From Sergeia podlipaevii (Eukaryota > Euglenozoa > Kinetoplastea > Trypanosomatida > Trypanosomatidae): a stretch of DNA of 64,000 nt. The translations under genes were made by a program, and so were the position numbers. Within the stretch, counting starts at the first letter, position 1. Each line of letters opens with the position of its first letter. Location of the stretch: positions 168,051-232,050 of the forward strand of contig JASANZ010002274.1 of the NCBI GenBank assembly GCA_030849805.1, in the 5' to 3' direction. Positions 19,643 through 29,387 of this stretch are shown piece by piece. The notes beneath the pieces were generated by a model, which saw nothing but the letters and a program-made list of their open reading frames with translations, did no database searches and was not told the DNA's origin.

Positions 19643-20806
19643 ATGGATAGAAGCACAGCTGCATTCTCCATGGGTAGTTCAGTTCATCAAAGCGCGAACA
19701 TTCATGACGGTGATTACGGACGTTGGGCTTTGCAACCGCGAGAAGTGAAGTTTGAAGACTCACAATTGGGTCTTGTAGACGGTGGCCGATGCTCGGAGGT
19801 TTCTGGGAAGGTGGAAGGACGAAGATGGTTCAAGCCGCCTCCAAAGCTACACACACATCATCAGCGCCATTCAAAGGCTGCGAGTGAGATCAACATTGAT
19901 GAAGTAGTTCGCGCCTCAAGCAAGCAAGAGAGTTTCAAACGACAGGGCTTATCTATTGGTATCTCTAGTAATTCTCCAGAGAACTCGACTGCTGTTGGCT
20001 TGCAAGGAAAGTTTCAAGTTTCACGGCGCGTCGCACGCATTATGGACGATGCGGTTTCCTCTGATGTTCGTCAAATACACGGTAGACCTAGACAAGGAAA
20101 GAAAATTGCATCTGGTGGATCGTTTGCATTCGATGGAAGGCAGCAGGAGCTGTTAGTCGAAGGGAATTCTGTACTATCACACGATTTTGCATATACCGCG
20201 CAGGCATTAGCACATCTGTCTGACTGCGTGTCGCTTGAGCGGCGTCTTCGGGAGGAACTGGAGGTGGCGCGCTTTGCGAAACTGCAGGCCTTTCGCGCAA
20301 TAACCAAAATCTTCATGACGTCTTTTCTTGATTCCGGTACTGTGAACCCGTCAGCTCCTTTGCGTTGTGCTCCTGATACTATCTCGCTTGCGCGGTGCTC
20401 AGTGGTTACCAACACACTCGTTGCAACTATTCAGACTTACGTGAGATGTGTTGCATCAACGTGCTTGGTGAGGACATTAAATGGGCATGCAGGATACGCT
20501 TTGAAGCGAGAAACGTTGGATAGTGCAGGGGTGCTCACACTGACTTTATCATCTGAGTGCAGCATGCCGCGTGACGTAGAGCAGTCTTTCGCGACGACTC
20601 GGTCGCTTGAAGACATCTTGGACATGCAAGAGATTAATCAGCTCAAACAGTTGTATTTTGACTACTTTGATTGCGAAGTGATGAGAATTGAAACCCCAAG
20701 TCCCAATAATGGTAGCGATACCTTCCCCACTACACACCCGTTGCAGTCCATGACAGATAGCGATCATGGGTCTGTTCTTTCAAACAGTAGTTTTTCAGCC
20801 ATGTAA
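19643..20806 (+). CDS. Hypothetical protein
   Basis: 387 residues. The N-terminal 170 are Ser/Gly/Lys/Arg-rich and probably disordered. A helical segment follows (about 185-230: DFAYTAQALAHLSDCVSLE, then an Arg/Glu-rich stretch). The C-terminal part (about 305-340) has another helix, MQEINQLKQLYFDYFD, and a Ser/Thr-rich tail. No known domain. Codon use is less biased than in ribosomal genes, suggesting modest expression. Confidence 0.78.
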   Translation: MDRSTAAFSMGSSVHQSANIHDGDYGRWALQPREVKFEDSQLGLVDGGRCSEVSGKVEGRRWFKPPPKLHTHHQRHSKAASEINIDEVVRASSKQESFKRQGLSIGISSNSPENSTAVGLQGKFQVSRRVARIMDDAVSSDVRQIHGRPRQGKKIASGGSFAFDGRQQELLVEGNSVLSHDFAYTAQALAHLSDCVSLERRLREELEVARFAKLQAFRAITKIFMTSFLDSGTVNPSAPLRCAPDTISLARCSVVTNTLVATIQTYVRCVASTCLVRTLNGHAGYALKRETLDSAGVLTLTLSSECSMPRDVEQSFATTRSLEDILDMQEINQLKQLYFDYFDCEVMRIETPSPNNGSDTFPTTHPLQSMTDSDHGSVLSNSSFSAM

Positions 20807-22149
20807 GGCACTTTAAAAAACAAAAAACAAAAACTCTTTTCTATTGCAGTGTGCGTTTGTGTTTGCGCGTTGCTTGTGGATAAGAAGAAGTAGATACATT
20901 TTTTTATTCTTTTACAAAATATTGGTGAAATTGCCGGAGGTTTTTGTTTAAGGTGCCTTGTTGCTGTCTCATGAAGTTTGATGTTTTTTTTTTTTGGCTG
21001 TTTTGGTCTCTAGCATTTAGGACCACGCCTGATCTGTACGTGGTCTGCTTTCTGACACTTCTATGCGCGCTACTTATGTCCACACGCTACAATATACATT
21101 GAAGGTGGAATTTTTTTTTTTGAACTTTTGAGTAGTCGTCTGTACTTATGGTCAAATTGAAGAGCCAGCGAGATTCAATGTCTTCTCCATTTTTTTTTTT
21201 CTGATGTATTATATATATTTATATGCATTGCTCACTTTTTTTTCTCCTTTTTTATATTTGCGTACCTACCTTTTTATTTTCTACGCACTGGTGCCTTTTT
21301 GACTGTATTGCCTCTTTTCTTTCACTGTTTCTTTTTAATTTTAACTATTGTCACCCTTTTTTTTCTAGTGATGTGCTTCTTTTATCCCCTTTGCTTTGTC
21401 CCATAATGTTGTACATCTACTATTTGCAAAAGAAGGAAAAAGCCTTTCTCTTTCTAGCTGTGTGCGCTTTATGTTTAGCAAGAGAGAAATGGAAGTTGAG
21501 GATATTCTCACAAGCATCTAACATGATGTAGAATGTAATGGAAATCTTTAGTAAAGCTTATGCACGTAGTGGTTGTGAAGCCTCCAATTTGTGTGCGTAT
21601 TTGTCCTTTCTTGCAATGTTACTACTCATAAATTGCAGCGAATGGTTTATTCATGCTCTTTTTTTTTCCTTTTTTCTGTCTTGCTATACATCTGCTCTAA
21701 ATAGTTTTTTCCATTTTTCTTTCTCATCTTTTTCTTTCATTTTTCCTTTTACTATCATTTCAATCACAAAATATGCATGAGTGCCAGTACAAATACTAGA
21801 CGGGACGCAGTCCTCCATTTTTCATATATTTTTATAATTTTCAAATACCAAAACAACCAATTTTTGGATATATTGGCTTTTTGAAATACGTGTGAGGCGG
21901 TGGTACCGAAGTGTCCAAGCAGCAACCAAGGAAGTTGAGACGAGTAGACGCTTTCAAATACCTGCATTATCTCGACTGTCATACACATACACAGGGGCAG
22001 GGGGAAAGAGAAAGAGAGGGCGACGTGGTACGTGGCACAAGGGTAGCCGCTGCTTCACAAGATAGGTGGCCATTTAATTTTTTTTTTTTGCTTCATTTGT
22101 TACTTAAACATTTTTTTTTTTTGAATCTTTAGCGTTGAGAAGGGGCAAC
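20807..22149. other. Long intergenic region, 1.3 kb
   Basis: Mostly poly-T and T-rich sequence without coding frames. A less T-rich, purine-containing patch at about 21890-22065 stands out; I looked for a tRNA or other RNA gene there and could not support one. The segment ends in two T runs and TCTTTAG (AG 22131-22132), 17 bases before the ATG of the kinase gene. Confidence 0.5.
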
Positions 22150-25100
22150 ATGCACGTTAGGGCAGTTGCTAGCGATAATCCAGAGCGGAAGCTCGATAGT
22201 ATGTTCTGGAAGCCGCCTCTGGTGCAGATACGTGAGGCACTAGTGTCGCCTTTCTTCACTACGAAGCCACTTCCACGCTTTCTGAGTGCATCGTACATGG
22301 ACTACTTCATTGCTGGGTTGATGGAGTTGTCACAATTATCACACGAAGTAGCCACCAACACCCCCATACGCGGCTATCGTGTGAGTCATGTATTGCGTAA
22401 TTTTTTAATTTTCCACATTCAGAACTTTCTCGATATTAGTTTCCGAGATGACACGTTTATGGACCACTTGTACGCAAAAAATTCATATGACGAGGGTGCT
22501 GTCAACTATATTAGCTTTCTCCGTATTGCCCAGAAAGATTTTGTTGCCAAGTGGGATGTCGCGCTGGAGCCGCAAGATGACTATGCAGATCCCTTGTTAC
22601 TGAAAGAGTACTGGGTGGCGGTGAAGAAGAGCGCTGATGTTATAAGCGCACAAACGATTGCGCTGAGAGACATACGCTCACGAATTGTGCTTCGTTTGCC
22701 GTGGCTACGTCTCTTGGACATTTACACTACTCAGGGGCACTTATCTGAGGTGCTTGTCATTGGGTGTCTGTGCTGGGGCATTGCAGTGGCGTTTTTTGTG
22801 GACATTATGATCTGGCTCATGTGGCATAAGCCAGCACTGTGGAACGCAATCTTGTCTACTCTCGTGTGCACAACGGCCTTTGGAGGTTTTTTGTTGTTTT
22901 TCTACACCTTTAGCCGTCGCCGTGCACTTGCGGAGTGGTTTGCGGAAGAGATGTCATCTAATTTGTCACGTGAGAATTTTATGTGTGCTCCAATTAGGCC
23001 AGGACAGCCCTCGGCACGGGACCGAGATCTCGAATTTTTTATTCGCCCAAAGGAGGACGGCGTGGTACGTGGTCTTACAATCAAGCCTGTTGTCATTAAC
23101 CGCCAGGTTGTGATGATTGGAGTGACGGACGTCGCCACTCTCAAGATATGCAGCTGGAACCTTTGCGCACGCATTGCGACGGAGATAACGTGGGAGCAGG
23201 CGATCGGGAAGTCTTTAGAGGCTGTCATGGATCCACGTAGTGTGCCAGCTGTGCGCAGTCTCTTCGCGGAAATTAAGCAGAACTCGCGTCAGCAGAAGCG
23301 ACTACTGTTCAATTCCATCACCAAGGGCACTGTCGCAATCAACGCTACAGCCACCATAGCCCACGTCGATGGCGTCCCAGTGGGCATGATCGTAGGCACG
23401 GTGTTGGACGAGGAGGAGCGCGCGATGATGTCGTATTTTTCGCGAACAGGTATATGCGCATTGGCGTGCAAACTCAGACAGCACAACATTGTCGATCCAA
23501 TCACAACCGGACTGGCGCTTGCAAACTCGTGGGACGAACTCAAAGATCGCACTACTCAGGCTATTCGTAGCTGGCGTTCAAGTAACGTTGATGAGCTTAC
23601 GCAGCCCCTCAACGAAGCAGTGCGTGACAATGTTGTGCGTCTTCAAATTGATAAGGGGATTCCAGCCCAGTTTCAGTGTGATGTTTCGTTCATTCAGAAC
23701 CTTTTCGAGAAGCTTCTTCGCCTGGCCACACACGGGTCAACTAATGGTGCCGTTCCGGATGTCATTCTGGGGAATGTGAAGGATGAGATGCAGCATTGTC
23801 AGATGCTGCGTATCATCGTTGTAGTACCGGAAGGATGCAGCATGGATATCAAATCCTCTCAAGAGCTGTTGAATGTGATATCGACCATAGGGTATCTTTT
23901 CGACCTCTCGGATCATCGGGCCGAAGTACTGGTGCCCATATCGCCGGCCACGATTGCACCCGCGAAGGAAGTTGCAGGCGCTATGGACGCATCACCGAAG
24001 CTTTTGGTGTGTACGTTTGTTATCTTCGAGCCAGACCCTGTCTACAGGTCGCACCTTTGCACATACTGCGGTAGACAGCAGCACCGTTTCTTTGTTGTGG
24101 ATTCAGTGGAATCGCTCGCGTCGATGCTCGACAACCTTGGCAATGATGTATCCGCTGTTATCACCTCTGCGGTAGATGAGCGCTTTGAGGCGGTAGCACA
24201 TTTATGCAGGTCCCGAAATGTTTTTCTTGTTGCTACCAAAATCATGACAGACATATCTCCACAGCTCTTTGATGCCTCCTATGATGGCCCACCACAAGAT
24301 ACTCACGACATTGGTTACGTACTCCACAAGCCCATTAAAGAATCCTCTTGGCTTCTGTTTCTTGATCACCTGCGTGTTGTGAAGATGCACCAGCGTACGC
24401 TTCAGGCACCAGCGTGCCATGAGTGCAGGAAGCTGCGGCGTATTGGCTCCGGCGCAAACAGCCGTATCGACCTTGTCCGTGACGTCGTCACTGGCGGCTT
24501 GATGGCGCGCAAGACGGTGTACATTGGCATAGAGAGACCGTTGTCGGCACTTACCACGGAGGTGGACATTATGTGCCGGCTCAGTGGGCATCCATGCATT
24601 GTGCGGTACGTCAGCAGTTATGCTCCCAACCCACGTCAGTACTGCATGTTTTTTCAGTACTGCAAGGATGGGTCGCTCCAGCAATATGTACAGCGGCAAC
24701 CCCAAAAGCGGCTGACAGTAGTGCAGCTTGCACCCTTTGCGTTCCAGTTACTGAGTGCAGTAGAGTTTATTCACAGCAAGGGTGTAGCACATCGTGACAT
24801 CAAACCTGCGAATATTCTCATGTATGACGAAACGCACTTGAAGCTGGCAGACTTTGGGTCTGCCTCCATGCAGTCATCTATGGCGGGGAAAATAGCGGGG
24901 GGCACACTACAGTTTATGGCTCCTGAACGACTTGCAGATATCGATACCTTCCAATGGGAAGAGCTAGAGATGAGTCGTCTCTTTGCCGAGGATATCTGGT
25001 CGCTCGGTCTTACGCTCCTGGATTTGATCGGTGCCTATCCGGAAGAGTTGCGCCACCTCTCTGATGTTGGTGGCTATATGCAAGCGTACGTCACTTTCCG

Positions 25101-25452
25101 CGATAAGCAAGAGGAGCTATCTTTTGTAGTCCCTTTCGATGATTCGCCGACAGATCTTGTGGCTGAGGCGACAGACTTTATCAGATGCATGCTGCTTCTT
25201 CATCCTTCTGCTAGGGCGAGTGCGGTCGGGCTGATGCGCCATCCGTTTATCGCAGACGTTGAATGGGATCGTGAACTCAAAGAGAATCCCATGCTTCACT
25301 CATCGAACACCATGCAAGCGAGTACTCACTCCCAGGTGCAGCAAGTTGATCCAATGAACAGCTCTTCCTTTTTCACCGCAGATGAATCCCCTACTGATGA
25401 CGATGACTATGCCGACAGCAATGATGAGGCTTATCACTCAGTGATTGGTTAG
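22150..25452 (+). CDS. Membrane PAS / pseudo-histidine-kinase / receiver-like Ser/Thr kinase
   Basis: 1100 residues from the ATG at 22150, 17 bases after TCTTTAG (the frame itself opens at a TTG). Two membrane helices lie at about 201-222 and 229-251. A PAS-like domain with PAC-like tail follows (about 318-430, starting VVMIGVTDVATLK). Next comes a region with the length and pattern of a histidine-kinase dimerisation/ATPase part but lacking clear N and G boxes (about 430-610). A receiver-like fold (about 617-750) starts with FVIFEPDP and ends with the HKPI motif at Lys727, but has no clear phospho-acceptor Asp. A complete Ser/Thr kinase ends the protein: GSGANS loop, Lys788, HRDIKPAN (His881-Arg882-Asp883), DFG (901-903) and GGTLQFMAPE. 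The layout recalls the trypanosome repressor-of-differentiation kinase RDK1 (STE11-like, membrane-associated), but I cannot prove orthology. Confidence 0.85.
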   Translation: MHVRAVASDNPERKLDSMFWKPPLVQIREALVSPFFTTKPLPRFLSASYMDYFIAGLMELSQLSHEVATNTPIRGYRVSHVLRNFLIFHIQNFLDISFRDDTFMDHLYAKNSYDEGAVNYISFLRIAQKDFVAKWDVALEPQDDYADPLLLKEYWVAVKKSADVISAQTIALRDIRSRIVLRLPWLRLLDIYTTQGHLSEVLVIGCLCWGIAVAFFVDIMIWLMWHKPALWNAILSTLVCTTAFGGFLLFFYTFSRRRALAEWFAEEMSSNLSRENFMCAPIRPGQPSARDRDLEFFIRPKEDGVVRGLTIKPVVINRQVVMIGVTDVATLKICSWNLCARIATEITWEQAIGKSLEAVMDPRSVPAVRSLFAEIKQNSRQQKRLLFNSITKGTVAINATATIAHVDGVPVGMIVGTVLDEEERAMMSYFSRTGICALACKLRQHNIVDPITTGLALANSWDELKDRTTQAIRSWRSSNVDELTQPLNEAVRDNVVRLQIDKGIPAQFQCDVSFIQNLFEKLLRLATHGSTNGAVPDVILGNVKDEMQHCQMLRIIVVVPEGCSMDIKSSQELLNVISTIGYLFDLSDHRAEVLVPISPATIAPAKEVAGAMDASPKLLVCTFVIFEPDPVYRSHLCTYCGRQQHRFFVVDSVESLASMLDNLGNDVSAVITSAVDERFEAVAHLCRSRNVFLVATKIMTDISPQLFDASYDGPPQDTHDIGYVLHKPIKESSWLLFLDHLRVVKMHQRTLQAPACHECRKLRRIGSGANSRIDLVRDVVTGGLMARKTVYIGIERPLSALTTEVDIMCRLSGHPCIVRYVSSYAPNPRQYCMFFQYCKDGSLQQYVQRQPQKRLTVVQLAPFAFQLLSAVEFIHSKGVAHRDIKPANILMYDETHLKLADFGSASMQSSMAGKIAGGTLQFMAPERLADIDTFQWEELEMSRLFAEDIWSLGLTLLDLIGAYPEELRHLSDVGGYMQAYVTFRDKQEELSFVVPFDDSPTDLVAEATDFIRCMLLLHPSARASAVGLMRHPFIADVEWDRELKENPMLHSSNTMQASTHSQVQQVDPMNSSSFFTADESPTDDDDYADSNDEAYHSVIG

Positions 25453-26263
25453 AGAAGGGCATAAATAGTAGCAATCCACGTTTGTGCTTTTGGGCGCGCG
25501 CGCTAGCTCCTCTTTTTTTTTTTCTTGCTTAACTTATTACAGCAAGTGTACTATTACATGTATGTTGTAAGCGCGCCTTTTTTTTTTCTTTCTGTTTCTT
25601 GTAATAACTGCTATGTTGTCGTGTATATAGGGAATAAATCTGTGCCACCATGAGAGCATTTGTTGACATCGTACTGTTAGTCATGGGGGTGACAGTATCC
25701 AATGTGCCGGGGGTTTTCAGACATCAAAAGGAGAACGAAAGCACATTGCGCTGAGCAGGGCTTGCCCTCGTATTGAAGAGACACTCCCTCCCCCTCCTTA
25801 TACGCAGCTGAAGGGCGAACGACGTATGCTTCCTTTTCTATTTGAGCTTGTTTGTGCCACAGGAGAGAATGGTAAAGTTGAATAATTATGAACGAGTGAT
25901 TGCGCACTACAACTTACAGAAAATGCACACTTGGCATACATTCAAGGTCGCCTGTACTGAGCAGAGGAGGCTGCCACTTATTTTTTAAAAAGCGTCTATT
26001 TTTTTTTTTCCTTGTTCCCTTTGCTTGTGACTGTTAAAACAATTTGTAAACATTTTTTGTATGTGTTCTAAAAAGGAAAACAAGCACATTTGTTTCCCCA
26101 CGACTGATTTTTCTTTTTCCTTGTTTATCTTTTTCTTTTTTCTGCATATGCAAATTTTTTTTTTTTTTCAGCGCATCCTTTTTTTTTTCTTTTTGAAAGG
26201 AAATCATAATAGTAGTAACAGGAAGAGGTGCACTCTCCACGCTCGCTCTGTACATACTGTAAT
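25453..26263. other. Intergenic, 0.8 kb
   Basis: No gene seen. A short GCGCGCGCGC run sits near 25494-25503. Strong pyrimidine tracts at 26105-26141 and 26155-26168 precede AG at 26170-26171, giving a leader of about 92 bases. AG at about 26197-26198 after another T run is the alternative. Confidence 0.55.
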
Positions 26264-27106
26264 ATGATAGACGACGCCTCTGAGAACAGCCCAGGACGCA
26301 AGGTGTTTTGGGAGGACTTTTACGATGATAGTGGACGCCTTCACCAAAAGCATGAAGATCATCGCAAGTCTAGTGAGGTCAAAGAGGGAGGGAGCCTTAT
26401 GGATCACTATGAATGGTTTATGCGCTACCCCGCCTACGAATCTTGTTTGTGCGAGTGTATGTCTACCCTTCTAGAAAACACATGTTCCCATATACAGCCG
26501 TTTCGCATCCTGCATATTGGCTGTGGAAACAGCGACTACTGCGATCACGCGCGCACGTCACTGGATCGTGCCTTCTGCGTGAAAGCGCAACAGCAACGCG
26601 AGCCAGTCGTGCTCAATGTGGACATTTGCTCAAATATCATTTCTCATTTGTCCACTACATATCCAAGCCGCCTATATGCTGTCGGCAACTGCTGTTCCAT
26701 GACGAGCGATAATGCAGTGCTTCTGGAAGATGAGTGGTACAGTCTTTCGGGCGACGTGCCACCTATTCTGAAGGGTATCAAGGACAGCAGTGTTGATTTT
26801 GTTTTTGATAAAGGTACCATGGATGCACTATTGAGTGCTTTTTCTGGTGAGTACAATCCTAATGTTGCGGCCTACGCGCAAGAGGCACTGCACACACTTC
26901 GACCCGGTGGTGTTTTCTTTGTTATATCCATTAACTCGGAAGATATTGTCAATCCGTACTATCTGGGGGCATCTAGTGAAGACAAGTACTTTTCCCTTAG
27001 GTACCGTGGTGTCATTGAACTATCCAAAGGAGACCTCAACGCGATTCGAGTTGAAACGCTGGGGTCTCGATATAATTGCTACGGGTTCAAAGTCTTGACT
27101 GATTAG
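26264..27106 (+). CDS. METTL13/EEF1AKMT4-like methyltransferase
   Basis: 280 residues of a class I SAM-dependent methyltransferase. The N-terminal pattern (FWEDFYDDSG, then HYEWFMRYPAY) matches the YW...FEWF signature of the METTL13/EEF1AKMT4 group. The SAM-binding motif is ILHIGCGNSDY, the acidic motif II equivalent is LNVDICSN, and the diagnostic FDKGTMDALL follows at about 183-192, then LRPGGVFFVIS. Homologues methylate lysines of translation elongation factor 1A; that substrate is likely but not proven here. An upstream GTG extension of 12 codons is rejected because it has no ATG. Confidence 0.85.
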   Translation: MIDDASENSPGRKVFWEDFYDDSGRLHQKHEDHRKSSEVKEGGSLMDHYEWFMRYPAYESCLCECMSTLLENTCSHIQPFRILHIGCGNSDYCDHARTSLDRAFCVKAQQQREPVVLNVDICSNIISHLSTTYPSRLYAVGNCCSMTSDNAVLLEDEWYSLSGDVPPILKGIKDSSVDFVFDKGTMDALLSAFSGEYNPNVAAYAQEALHTLRPGGVFFVISINSEDIVNPYYLGASSEDKYFSLRYRGVIELSKGDLNAIRVETLGSRYNCYGFKVLTD

Positions 27107-27588
27107 GGAGAGTCGGAAAATGAAACTGACGGAGCGCCTACACTAACTCCTATAAGGGATACCTACTCCTTTTTTTTTTGTAACGGTATGTATCATTCCT
27201 CTATTTTCACAGTATTAAAAAAAAAATAAGAACAACCAAAGTATATTCTCAACACATGCACACAGCTTTATTCCTTAACAGAAAGGGAAGCATTGTATAT
27301 TTGCGTGATGACTACATGAATACTTACATACATACTTCTTTTTACCGTTTTTGTTTCATTTACGCCGTGGTAGTGTTCTGTACGTTGCGTTTTCACAATA
27401 AAATGGAAGAGAGGGAAGAATGCACATAGTTGCCTAGCCATTGCCTTCAACCTTAGAAAGAAAAATAAGAATATCATTATTGGCTTTGCTGGGGTAGGTT
27501 TTTTATTATCTTGCCTTGGCACTTTAGAGTGCAATATTAGCCTCTTTATTTTTGTATGCGGTAGTATAGTAGTGGTGTGTGCTACTCA
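27107..27588. other. Intergenic
   Basis: No gene. Contains T and A runs (A run at about 27218-27229). The best acceptor for the next gene is AG at 27562-27563 after CCTCTTTATTTTTGTATGCGG, 25 bases before the ATG. The tract is weaker than most in this window. Confidence 0.5.
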
Positions 27589-28638
27589 ATGAGCTCAAAG
27601 TATGATGTGGTAAAGCTTAAGGTGTACGTGCGGGATAGCCAGTATTACATTCTCTCCCGTTTCCTCTTGTCAAAGATGCTTATGTTTTGTAAAATACCGT
27701 TGATTAGCGCCGTGCGCATTAGCCTTGACGTGAAGAGACGCTTTGTCAACGCCAACCGCCTTTCCATAACGCAGGAGGAATTAGAGGAGGTTGTGCAGGA
27801 AGTTATGATGAAAAGCTTTGGCGTTGAGCATACATCATTACTATTCGTTATAACCAAGTTTTATATGGAACGTATACCCTTAGTAATACTCATTGGCGGT
27901 GAGTATGGCAAGACCACGCTTGCGCAGCACATTGCATCCAAACTGAACTGCAACACTGTTATCAACACTGAGATTCTCGCCAGTATTGTGAATGTGGTGG
28001 AGACGCATTTGGCCGTGCCTAATGTGGAATCACATGCGTCCCCGGAGCACGGGGGCAGTAGAAACGTGAAGCAAGAATGGGAAAGCAGCTGCGAAATGGT
28101 GTGCGTTGCGGTTATTGCGGAGATCGAGAAGACCGTCAAGAAGGGTGGGGTCGTTGTGATTGAGGGCGGACTGCTCAACCTTGCGCTATACCTCAAGTAC
28201 TTGGGGCACGCATACGGTGAATCTACTAGCTCAATTATTGTTCCTGTGTTACTCTGTCCGCCCCCCTTCACAGAGTGTAGTGCTTCCAGTGGTCTTCATG
28301 ATTCACTTTTGGGTCAGGGGGGTAATGTTGATGAACGTGCAGCGGTATTTGGAAAGACAGGTAGTGCTCACTCACCATTCAACACCGCGGAGATTTACAG
28401 TCATCACATGCTCTTACTGGAGTCCGCTATGCCTCAAGGTGTGAACTACGCTCGTCTTAGTGCGAGTCCCTCAGATGATGGCGGCGCGCCTCCATGTGAG
28501 GACGATGAGAAGGCTGGCACCATATATAAAGCAGAGATTGCTGCCCCTGAAGAGATACAGCCTGTTGGGGACACACTGCATGAGATTATTATAGCGCGTA
28601 TTCTCAACGAACTTGACCGTCGTTCCCAGACAGTGTGA
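27589..28638 (+). CDS. 2-phosphoglycerate kinase / LPA1-like P-loop protein with shortened Walker A
   Basis: 349 residues. The N-terminal ~95 residues match the ATP-cone-like domain before the kinase in archaeal 2-phosphoglycerate kinase and plant LPA1 (SQYYILSRFLLSKML, AVRISLDVKRRF). The P-loop domain follows with PLVILIGGEYGKTTLAQHIASKL. Relatives read GGxSGxGKST here, so this loop is two residues shorter than GxxxxGKT, a sign of altered or lost ATP binding. A second strand, GGVVVIEGGLLNLALYLKYL, corresponds to the family's VxxEG motif. LPA1 affects inositol phosphate metabolism in plants; the archaeal enzyme makes 2,3-bisphosphoglycerate. Which role applies here is unknown. The acidic C-terminal ~60 residues look disordered. 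Confidence 0.75.
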   Translation: MSSKYDVVKLKVYVRDSQYYILSRFLLSKMLMFCKIPLISAVRISLDVKRRFVNANRLSITQEELEEVVQEVMMKSFGVEHTSLLFVITKFYMERIPLVILIGGEYGKTTLAQHIASKLNCNTVINTEILASIVNVVETHLAVPNVESHASPEHGGSRNVKQEWESSCEMVCVAVIAEIEKTVKKGGVVVIEGGLLNLALYLKYLGHAYGESTSSIIVPVLLCPPPFTECSASSGLHDSLLGQGGNVDERAAVFGKTGSAHSPFNTAEIYSHHMLLLESAMPQGVNYARLSASPSDDGGAPPCEDDEKAGTIYKAEIAAPEEIQPVGDTLHEIIIARILNELDRRSQTV

Positions 28639-29387
28639 TTGTGTGGGGTTGATTGCATATGTGGATGACGGTTCAAACTCTATACTCTTTTTTTTTTTTT
28701 GCTAAATGAGCCATGGCGTTTTGCTTTTATTTTCTTTCACATATCCGCACATACACACACAGAAAAGAAATACATTTTTTAACTTTTTAGAGAGTTCCTG
28801 TACTCTTCTTAAGATAACTGTTGTATTTCCTTCTTTCAAATTAAATGGCTTCTACAGGTATACCTATTTTGTGAATGCTAATTTTTCCATCCTTTTCTTT
28901 TTAATTTTATTTTTGTGTGTTATAGCGCACTGTACCTAGAAGGGTCTACGAAGTTCACATAGAGATTCAACCTTTTAGTTAATCATAGAGTGTTTTAGGA
29001 CACAAGTTGCGCTTTTTTTTTTTTTTTTTTGAAGCTAGAGCGTAAAAAAGCAATCGTGTTAATACTTTTAGATATTTCCCTTTGCTTTGCGTGGCGAACG
29101 ATAGGTTTGACAGATACTGCTGTGCATAGTGCCTGTGGGAGGATTTTATTGTTGTTTTGTGTCGTTTTTTGCTTCTGTCCGGAGCACCTGTTTTGAGGGA
29201 CTGGGCCCCTAAATATTAGCATATATATATATATATAAAGATTATTGTGTGTAGCTTTGCTGATATATCACAGAGCGTGTTTTTTTTGGGCTCTTTCTTT
29301 CTGCTTTGTTGTGTCGTTTTCACATTCTCTTGCTAGAAACATCATAAAAATCTTAGAGGGATTTATCAAATAGAAAACGTTGACGAT
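28639..29387. other. Intergenic, 0.75 kb
   Basis: No gene seen. An AT dinucleotide run lies at about 29219-29237 and a T run at 29011-29030. A pyrimidine-rich stretch (about 29279-29331) ends in TTGCTAG near 29335, about 50 bases before the ATG. Confidence 0.5.

Noticed and set aside
21890..22065. A less T-rich block that looked like it could hold a tRNA or small RNA gene.
   Set aside because: No cloverleaf, no B-box-like GGTTCGA element and no terminator-like run in the right place could be found.
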